From contig PXAP01000318.1 of assembly GCA_003567115.1 (NCBI GenBank), positions 1 to 9,437 on the forward strand: a stretch of 9,437 nucleotides of DNA, read 5' to 3'. This DNA comes from Bacteroidota bacterium. Lineage in GTDB: Bacteria > Bacteroidota > Bacteroidia > Bacteroidales > PUMT01. Below, in pieces: positions 1-5,293 of the stretch (its first letter is position 1; every line of letters starts with the position of its first letter). Under the pieces are notes generated by a model. That model was not told the DNA's origin, did no database searches, and saw only the letters and a list, made by a program, of their open reading frames with translations. Made by a program: the position numbers and the translations under genes.

Positions 1-1341
1 CTGGCCGGTCAGGCCTGTAAATCAAAAAGACTGGCAAGACAGGCACAGAAGCTGGAAGATGCAGGCCTTTATGAGATGGCCGCAGAGAACTATCTGAGCT
101 CCCTGAGAGCAAACCCGAAAAATATAGATGCAGCTACCGGGCTCAGAAGAACAGGCCAGATAACTTTGAATGCAAAAGCTGAACTTGTAAGCCGGGCCTG
201 GATGTCGGGCAATGACAGGGAAACTGTCTATAAATACCTGGAAGTCACAGACTACTATAAGAGGATAAGAAATACCGGTATTGAACTGTCCATTCCACGG
301 CAGGCCCTATCCTACTATGAAGAGGCAAAACCCCGGTTTCTGGACAAATCTTTTGAAGAAGCCAGACTGCTTCTGGAAGAAGAGCGTTTCAGCCTGGCAG
401 AAACAATATTCTCAGAGATAAACAGAATAGACCCCTCCTACAGGAATCTTGACCGGTACATGAGGATATCAAGAAGTGAGCCGCTTTACCGGGAAGGAGC
501 AGATCAGCTGAATAACGGATTCTACAGGAGAGCTTACTATACTTTCACCAATCTGCTCAATAATCACGGAGCATACAAAGATGCAAAGGAATTGCGTGAC
601 GATGCCCTGGCAAAAGGTATGCTTACCATATCCGTGGCAGATTTTGAAAACAATTCAAGTCAAAGAAATGCCCATGTTCTTGTTAAAAACCGGATTATTG
701 AAGAAATAAGCAGTCTTAACAATCCTTTCCTGCAGATAGTGGACGACCTTAATATAGATGCCTTTATCAGGGAACAGGAGCTGGCAGACAGGCTCGGAAG
801 AGAGATGAAGATAGGAGAGCTTATGGCTGCAAGGGCTTTGCTGACCGGAAATCTTGTGAATTTTGAAATTCGGGAAGGACGGCTGCAACGAACTGAACGA
901 AGGGGATATCTGAAAGAAGTGATAAAACACGAGGATAAGGAAACGGGAGAAGAAACAACCAAAACTATCTACCACAAGGTGACTTACCATGAATACCAAA
1001 GGGAGAATAAGGCATCGGGAACATTTCAGTTTCAGCTTAGTTCAACAGAAACAGGTGCTGTACTGGTATCGGGAGTCATTGAACTGAGTCCTGAAGACCG
1101 TGTTCACTACGCCCTGTTTGACGGAAATCCGGAGAATCTGATTCCCGGGCACTGGGAATACAGGGACAGAGGATCATCCAAAGATAATATTCAGGATGAA
1201 CGCAGGCATGTAATTAACCTTCAAAGACTTTTATCAGCCAGGCAAACTATCAAGTCCCCGCAGATACTGAGGGAAGAACTTACCGGCAAAATAGCTCTGG
1301 CTGTCAGCCGGGCTGTAAGTGAGTATAATCCCGATCAATGA
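1..1341 (+). CDS. CsgG/LpoB-like protein with N-terminal TPR-like helices, 5' partial
   Basis: The frame is open from the first base, so the gene begins left of the window and the ATG at 76 is probably internal; 446 residues are visible (numbering from the first codon). The visible start LAGQAC followed by basic KSKR looks like the end of a lipoprotein signal peptide with lipid Cys6, although the Leu usual at -3 is absent. Helical hairpins resembling TPRs lie at about 12-60, 116-149 and 159-203. From about 207 the pattern is CsgG/LpoB-like: a strand with VADFENN, a segment IVDDLNIDAFIREQELADRL, then AARALLTGNL. A highly charged insert at about 290-338 probably forms an extended beta ribbon. 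CsgG-family proteins are periplasmic or outer-membrane lipoproteins involved in secretion, cell-wall synthase activation or ring assembly; which applies here is unknown. The stop overlaps the next gene's start, implying co-translation. Fold class is fairly secure, function is not. Confidence 0.75.
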   Translation: MAGQACKSKRLARQAQKLEDAGLYEMAAENYLSSLRANPKNIDAATGLRRTGQITLNAKAELVSRAWMSGNDRETVYKYLEVTDYYKRIRNTGIELSIPRQALSYYEEAKPRFLDKSFEEARLLLEEERFSLAETIFSEINRIDPSYRNLDRYMRISRSEPLYREGADQLNNGFYRRAYYTFTNLLNNHGAYKDAKELRDDALAKGMLTISVADFENNSSQRNAHVLVKNRIIEEISSLNNPFLQIVDDLNIDAFIREQELADRLGREMKIGELMAARALLTGNLVNFEIREGRLQRTERRGYLKEVIKHEDKETGEETTKTIYHKVTYHEYQRENKASGTFQFQLSSTETGAVLVSGVIELSPEDRVHYALFDGNPENLIPGHWEYRDRGSSKDNIQDERRHVINLQRLLSARQTIKSPQILREELTGKIALAVSRAVSEYNPDQ

Positions 1342-2753
1342 CTTTAATAAAGTATAAATATACCTGGATTTTATACCTGATGATTATTTGTCAGGCCTGC
1401 GGACCCGGCCGCACTGTCTCAGAATCCGCTGTTCCCCAACCCCATTGGGTAAAAAGCAGGCCCGTCACGCCGGGGTATTATACCGGTATCGGCTGGGCAA
1501 AAAAAACAACCGATGTCTATCAATATCAGCAGACAGCCAGGCAAAATGCCCTGGCAGATCTTGCAGGTGAAATTTCAGTTACCATATCATCCAGTTCGGT
1601 GCTGCATGCGTTTGAATCCGGTCTCGGTTTCAGGGAGGATTTTTCAACAACGATAGAGGCCCGGACCCGGGAAGAACTACAGGAATTTGAAATTATTGAC
1701 ACATGGGAGGACCAGCATAACTACTGGGTCTATTACAGACTATCTGCAGACAGGCACCGGGAAATAAAAGAAAAACGCAGAAACGATGCTGTAATGCGCT
1801 CTTTGGGATTTTACGAAAATGCAATAAAGAGCCGGGAAGAGGGTCAGATTCGCAACAATCTGGTTCAACTGATAAATTCACTGGAAGCAATTAAAAATTA
1901 TTTTGATGACCCTTTACCTGTGGAATTCAGAGGAAGAAATATACAACTGGGCAACGATATTTATAATGAACTTTCCTCATCTGTTTCACAAATAACAATA
2001 ATACCCTCTCAACCGCAAATAGAAATTAAAACAGGACAAAAAATACCCTCCTCCCTGCTAAAATTCTCAGTCGCCAGCAATACAGGCGACCCTGTGGCCG
2101 GGTTTCCCCTTATAGCAAATTATTCCGAAAAACCCTTAAGGAACAACCGCGCCCGTACCGATAGGGATGGTACTGCCCTCTTCAGCATTGACGTTGTGAT
2201 ATCTTCCATGGCCACCGAAACCTTTACGGTATTACCCGATATGGAAGCTCTTCTGGCTGAAGCCACAAATGACCCCTTTATCAGGAGACTTATAGGGCGT
2301 TTCTCTCTTCCCGAAGCAGAAATAAGGATAAATACCCTGCCTCCTGTAATTATGATGATAAGCAGAGAAGAAAATATCGGGGAAGAATTATTGTCAGGAA
2401 CACTGAGGGACAATTTCAGAAGAAATGCCATTGAGTCCGGATATATTATCAGCAATAACCGCTCAGAGGCCGATTATATAGTCAGGATCACCGCAACCAC
2501 CAGTCCCCGGAGTGAAGCGGGAGCCTATAAAAATGCCGTGCTTAACGGTAATATTTCGGTTGAAACCGCTGATGGTCAAATGATCTACCATCGGGAACTT
2601 GAGGGATTCAGGGGATCGCATTTTGACTTCAGCCGTGCAGGAGAGGAAGCATTCAGGCAGGCTGCCGGAAGGATGGAAAGCAGCTTTTTCAGGGAAATTG
2701 ATGAAGCACTGAAAAGCAGACCTTCCGGCGGAAAAGAACTTTTCCGGAAATAA
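1338..2753 (+). CDS. LPP20-family lipoprotein with long C-terminal extension
   Basis: This 471-residue protein starts at an ATG overlapping the upstream stop (ATGA). A signal peptide is visible: K5 and K7, a hydrophobic run WILYLMII (10-17), then CQAC with Cys21 as the likely lipidated residue; the -3 residue is Cys18, an atypical lipobox. Residues about 36-145 match the LPP20 pattern: HWVKSRP, YYTGIGWA, the ARQNALADLAGEI helix, SSS, then a strand pair ending YWVYYRLS. About 145-215 is helical and charged. About 228-300 resembles an Ig-like/carboxypeptidase-regulatory strand domain (GDPVAGFPL, TDRDGTA). About 335-455 looks like a further alpha/beta domain. LPP20 relatives include FlgP, which forms flagellum-associated outer-membrane rings. 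No Asp at +2 and no acidic surface-export signal follows the Cys, so outer-membrane inner-leaflet placement is inferred. Family assignment is good; role unknown. Confidence 0.75.
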   Translation: MTLIKYKYTWILYLMIICQACGPGRTVSESAVPQPHWVKSRPVTPGYYTGIGWAKKTTDVYQYQQTARQNALADLAGEISVTISSSSVLHAFESGLGFREDFSTTIEARTREELQEFEIIDTWEDQHNYWVYYRLSADRHREIKEKRRNDAVMRSLGFYENAIKSREEGQIRNNLVQLINSLEAIKNYFDDPLPVEFRGRNIQLGNDIYNELSSSVSQITIIPSQPQIEIKTGQKIPSSLLKFSVASNTGDPVAGFPLIANYSEKPLRNNRARTDRDGTALFSIDVVISSMATETFTVLPDMEALLAEATNDPFIRRLIGRFSLPEAEIRINTLPPVIMMISREENIGEELLSGTLRDNFRRNAIESGYIISNNRSEADYIVRITATTSPRSEAGAYKNAVLNGNISVETADGQMIYHRELEGFRGSHFDFSRAGEEAFRQAAGRMESSFFREIDEALKSRPSGGKELFRK

Positions 2754-2762
2754 CTATTTCCG
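2729..2762 (+). other. Two overlapping inverted repeats across the LPP20 gene stop codon
   Basis: CGGAAAAG (2729-2736) is complementary to CTTTTCCG (2739-2746), and CGGAAATA (2745-2752) is complementary to TATTTCCG (2755-2762). The two 8-bp dyads share the CG at 2745-2746, so the two hairpins cannot both form fully. Each leaves a realistic loop of about four bases. The second contains the TAA stop at 2751-2753. There is no U-rich tail directly after, so this is not a classical intrinsic terminator; it could protect the 3' end or be chance within a coding tail. Confidence 0.35.
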
Positions 2763-2857
2763 TTATCATAAACACTTTGAATAACTAATTGGTTTTCAGA
2801 TAAAATATTTTTTTGTCCTGCCTGCCGGTCTTTCATGGCAATCCAGCTTGTACTGTT

Positions 2858-2877
2858 ATCATTTACGGTAATATGAT
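2858..2877. repeat. Imperfect inverted repeat
   Basis: ATCATTTAC pairs with GTAATATGAT with one bulged base and a single central G. It lies in the intergenic region, more than 200 bp before the flavodoxin-like gene. It could be a protein-binding site or part of an RNA fold; nothing else supports a role. Confidence 0.3.
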
Positions 2878-2964
2878 GCCTGTCATCGAAAAATATCTTC
2901 TAAAACGGTTCGTAGATTTGTCAAACCTGCCCTGCGTCACAAAGCTCTGCTTCAAAATTGCGGT

Positions 2965-2982
2965 AACAGACCTTTGTCTGTT
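2965..2982 (+). other. Hairpin, 7-bp stem with CTTT loop
   Basis: AACAGAC (2965-2971) and GTCTGTT (2976-2982) are perfectly complementary around the loop CTTT. The following bases are TTAAAACTT, too poor in T for a confident intrinsic terminator. It lies 211 bp after the lipoprotein gene and 107 bp before the flavodoxin-like gene, so it could be a weak terminator for the former or a leader element of the latter. Confidence 0.35.
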
Positions 2983-3002
2983 TAAAACTTAATTAATACC
3001 CG

Positions 3003-3020
3003 TAAAATAAATTTATTTTA
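3003..3020. promoter_or_regulatory. 18-bp perfect AT-only palindrome upstream of flavodoxin-like gene
   Basis: TAAAATAAATTTATTTTA reads identically on both strands over 18 bases and lies 69 bp upstream of the ATG at 3090. Its length and position suit an operator for a dimeric regulator. AT-rich spacers produce such palindromes by chance more readily than GC-balanced DNA, so the operator role is only an inference. Confidence 0.35.
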
Positions 3021-3089
3021 AACAAGACAGCAATTATTATGTTACAATATGGAAACAGACAAATAACATTTCACCCATAATCAATAAAC

Positions 3090-3578
3090 ATGTCTGCCGT
3101 AATAATATATATGTCACTGCATGGATGCACAAAAAAGGTTGCATATATCCTCAAAGATATGCACTGGGACAAAGTGGATCTTGTCAATCTGAGGGAGAAG
3201 CCTCCTCCCGTCCTTGATCAATACGATACCGTGATAGTGGGAGGCTCTGTCCATATGGGAAAGATCCAGGGGAAGATCAGGAAATTTTGCCGGAAAAACG
3301 AAAAGGAATTGCTTAACAAACGGCTTGGACTGTTTCTTTGTCATTTGTATGAAGGTAAAACCGCTATCAGGCAATTCGATGAAGCCTACAGTGAAAAGCT
3401 GAGAGCCCATGCCGTGGCAAAAGGCTTGTTCGGTGGTGAGCTGAACCTTGACAAAATGAACTTTTGTGAAAGAATGCTGGTTAAAAAGACTGCCGGGGTG
3501 AAGGATAATTTATCAAAAATAAACCACGGAGCGATAAAGGGTTTCGGGAGGGTTATTTTCCGTCTATATCAATCATAA
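3090..3578 (+). CDS. Flavodoxin-domain protein (Flavodoxin_5/HemG-like)
   Basis: This 162-residue protein is a probable FMN-binding electron-transfer protein. The first strand VIIYMS is followed by a phosphate-binding loop at about 9-14 (SLHGCT) before the first helix. The second diagnostic segment, YDTVIVGGSVHMGKIQG at about 45-61, is the flavin-contacting strand and loop of the flavodoxin_5 family, which includes protoporphyrinogen oxidase HemG. It is somewhat shorter than HemG (about 175-180 residues). The start is fixed by an in-frame TAA at 3078, three codons upstream of ATG, with no Shine-Dalgarno. It stands alone, flanked by non-coding DNA, with no heme or menaquinone gene nearby, so a HemG role cannot be inferred. 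Cys13 sits in the phosphate loop; Cys67, Cys84 and Cys126 show no cluster motif. Domain call secure, physiological partner unknown. Confidence 0.8.
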   Translation: MSAVIIYMSLHGCTKKVAYILKDMHWDKVDLVNLREKPPPVLDQYDTVIVGGSVHMGKIQGKIRKFCRKNEKELLNKRLGLFLCHLYEGKTAIRQFDEAYSEKLRAHAVAKGLFGGELNLDKMNFCERMLVKKTAGVKDNLSKINHGAIKGFGRVIFRLYQS

Positions 3579-3774
3579 ATAAACTACCCTGTAAAAAGTC
3601 CCGAAGTATCCTGTTGTATTTGCCATTTTTGACCCGCAGGGTCGGGTAATTGAGCCCGAAGCGAAGCTTAACGGGTGAAATCGGCGAAGCCAATTGAGCC
3701 ACTTTATGAAGAAACTACTTTATGAAGAAAATATCTACCCCCCCGGTCCGCTTCAACAGAAATAATCCCTTCGG
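3579..3774. other. Convergent intergenic region with small repeats and hairpins
   Basis: This 196-bp gap separates the ends of the flavodoxin-like gene and rlmD. It holds GACCC-gca-GGGTC (3631-3643), a larger hairpin at 3655-3675 formed by CCCG/CGGG plus AAGC/GCTT around GAA with a two-base bulge, and two AATTGAGCC copies (3648-3656, 3692-3700). A 14-bp direct repeat follows at 3701-3730. None of the stems has a U-run on its downstream side in either direction. The short open stretch from ATG at 3706 encodes about 19 residues and is not a credible gene. Confidence 0.45.
3701..3730 (+). repeat. Direct repeat of 14 bp, two copies
   Basis: ACTTTATGAAGAAA occurs at 3701-3714 and again at 3717-3730, separated by CT, with no mismatch. 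It probably arose by local slippage duplication. No role is visible. Confidence 0.75.
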
Positions 3775-5193
3775 CTATTTACTGCTCTGTTTTTTTGCCA
3801 GCAGCACCAGATTCTCTATATGAGGAGTGTGCGGGAACATGTCAACTGCACGCATCCTTTCAACACTATAACCGGAATCCAGCAGCTGAATATCCCTTGC
3901 CTGGGTAGCAGAGTTGCAGCTCACATATACAATTTTATCAGGCGCAATATCAAGTATCCTTTGAACTACCTCCGGATGCATGCCGGTTCTTGGCGGATCG
4001 GTAATAATGGTGTGAGGTTTTCCGTTTTGCGAGGTAAAACCGGGCTTAAGCAAATCTTTGATGTCACCGGCAAAAAAACTGATATTGTCCAGCTTATTGA
4101 GCCGGGCATTAAATTCCCCATCAGACACCGCATCGGGTACATATTCAAGTCCGCAGACCCTTCGGCAATATCTCGCAATATACGCTGCTATGGTTCCTGT
4201 TCCCGTATACAGATCATAAATTGTTTCATGTTTTCGGGGAGAGGCAAAATCGGCGACAAGCCTGTACAATTCCCTGGCCTGCAATGAGTTGGTCTGATAA
4301 AATGATTTCGGACCTACCTTGAACCGCAATCCTTCCATCTCTTCCAGTATATATTCCCTTCCGCTGAAAAGCTTTACATCCAGATCTGTTATGGTATCAT
4401 TTGCCTTGGGGTTAATAACATACATAAGGGATGTTATGCCGGGGAATTTATCAGCAATATATTCAAGCAGTTTTTCCCGCAGGAGGGCATCCTCATAAAA
4501 AAACACAAGAATAACCATCAATTCACCGGCAGGAGTGTTACGTATGATCAATGTCCGCAGAAAACCTTCCTGTTTCACCAGGTCAAAAAATTCCAGATCA
4601 TGCTTTATCGCATAATCACGTATGGCAAGTCTTATTGAATTGGAGGGTTTCTCCTGCAAATAACAGTTTGTGATATCCAGCACCTTGTCAAAACGACCGG
4701 AAATATGAAATCCTGCGGCCCTGAATTCCCGGACTTTATTTCCGGAAGCAATCTCCTGACCGGTCAGCCAACGCCTGCTGGTAAAGGTGAATTCAAGCTT
4801 GTTCCTGTAATATCTTGTTTTTTGCGACGGTAAAATGGGTTCGTGTCCGGGAAATTCAAATTTTCCTATCCTGGTAAAATGATCAATTACCATCTGCTGT
4901 TTGAACTGAAGCTGATTTTCATAGGAAATATGCTGCCACTTACAACCTCCGCAAATACCGAAATGTTCACAAAAGGGCCCGGAGCGCATTCCGGAACATT
5001 TGTGGAGTTTAACCACCCTGCCTTCCATATGGTTCCGTCGCTTTTTCGTTATCTGGATATCAGCCACATCTCCCGGTGCAGTGAAGGGTATGAAAATTAC
5101 CATATCTTCATATCTTGCAATTCCCTTTCCTTCGGAGGCAATGCCGGTTACAGCCATATTACTGAACAGGGGCAGGGGTTTCTTTTTTCTCAC
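3775..5193 (-). CDS. rlmD: 23S rRNA (uracil-C5)-methyltransferase, RlmD/RumA type
   Basis: This 472-residue SAM-dependent enzyme should make 5-methyluridine in 23S rRNA (U1939 in E. coli numbering). A TRAM-type beta domain occupies about 10-65. The [4Fe-4S] ligands are Cys75, Cys81 and Cys84 (C-x5-C-x2-C) with Cys177 as fourth. The C-terminal Rossmann methyltransferase domain shows FYQTN (298-302), the SAM loop DLYTGTGT (327-334), DPPRTG (399-404), the catalytic nucleophile Cys426 in YVSCNS, and HIE with the probable general base Glu460. The start is GTG at 5193: an in-frame TAA sits at 5211-5209, and residues RKKKPLPLF before the first Met13 belong to the usual N-terminus. All catalytic and cluster residues are present. 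It is divergent from the ABC-F gene and has its own candidate promoter. RlmD versus another TrmA-class target is inferred from the Fe-S set and TRAM domain. Confidence 0.88.
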   Translation of the reverse strand: MRKKKPLPLFSNMAVTGIASEGKGIARYEDMVIFIPFTAPGDVADIQITKKRRNHMEGRVVKLHKCSGMRSGPFCEHFGICGGCKWQHISYENQLQFKQQMVIDHFTRIGKFEFPGHEPILPSQKTRYYRNKLEFTFTSRRWLTGQEIASGNKVREFRAAGFHISGRFDKVLDITNCYLQEKPSNSIRLAIRDYAIKHDLEFFDLVKQEGFLRTLIIRNTPAGELMVILVFFYEDALLREKLLEYIADKFPGITSLMYVINPKANDTITDLDVKLFSGREYILEEMEGLRFKVGPKSFYQTNSLQARELYRLVADFASPRKHETIYDLYTGTGTIAAYIARYCRRVCGLEYVPDAVSDGEFNARLNKLDNISFFAGDIKDLLKPGFTSQNGKPHTIITDPPRTGMHPEVVQRILDIAPDKIVYVSCNSATQARDIQLLDSGYSVERMRAVDMFPHTPHIENLVLLAKKQSSK

Positions 5194-5203
5194 TTTTTTA
5201 AGG

Positions 5204-5211
5204 CAAAGTTA
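5204..5211 (-). promoter_or_regulatory. Candidate Bacteroidota -7 element for rlmD
   Basis: On the - strand TAACTTTG matches TAnnTTTG exactly and ends 10 bp before the GTG start, implying a very short 5' leader. A TTC rather than the TTG expected at -33 lies 17 bp upstream, so the distal element is weak. Placement between divergent genes supports the call. Confidence 0.45.
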
Positions 5212-5266
5212 ATATTTATAGGTTAGCGGAACTCAGGATGAATACTGAAAATATTTTGCTTATGCT

Positions 5267-5274
5267 TATCTTTG
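5267..5274 (+). promoter_or_regulatory. Candidate Bacteroidota -7 element for the ABC-F gene
   Basis: TATCTTTG matches TAnnTTTG exactly and ends 19 bp before the ATG at 5294. The -33 position holds CTG instead of TTG at a 19-bp spacing. No Shine-Dalgarno is seen between it and the start codon, as is normal in Bacteroidota. Confidence 0.5.
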
Positions 5275-5293
5275 TGCCTCTGAAACAATTTCT

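Larger units (their letters stand above)
2754..3089. other. 336-bp non-coding stretch with several dyad symmetries
   Basis: No credible gene is visible on either strand; the open frame on the - strand around 2585-2836 only shadows the LPP20 gene. The stretch holds a T7 run (2808-2814) without a good stem in front, an imperfect inverted repeat at 2858-2877, a hairpin at 2965-2982 and an 18-bp perfect palindrome at 3003-3020. A lone TAGATTTG at 2913-2920 fits the Bacteroidota -7 consensus but has no TTG at the right spacing upstream and lies about 170 bp from the next start, so I do not call it a promoter. The region most likely holds the 3' end of the lipoprotein transcript and the control region of the flavodoxin-like gene. 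Confidence 0.6.

Noticed and set aside
76..78. ATG as the true start of the CsgG-like gene
   Set aside because: The frame is open back to base 1 and the preceding 25 codons contain a likely lipobox Cys and the beginning of the first TPR-like helix.
655..999. Open frame on the - strand inside the CsgG-like gene (also an overlapping one at 660-962)
   Set aside because: It mirrors a well-supported gene with family features; its product is rich in Ser, Phe and Leu with no recognisable domain.
2913..2920. TAGATTTG as a promoter -7 element for the flavodoxin-like gene
   Set aside because: There is no TTG at the expected -33 spacing and it lies about 170 bp from the start codon; a single match in a 336-bp AT-rich spacer can occur by chance.
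3706..3765. Short open frame of about 19 codons starting in the 14-bp repeat
   Set aside because: It is too short, made largely of the repeat itself, and has no supporting features.
3820..4287. 155-codon open frame antisense to rlmD, and a similar 127-codon one at 4843-5226
   Set aside because: rlmD on the other strand has all its Fe-S and catalytic residues; these frames show no domain, promoter or plausible context.
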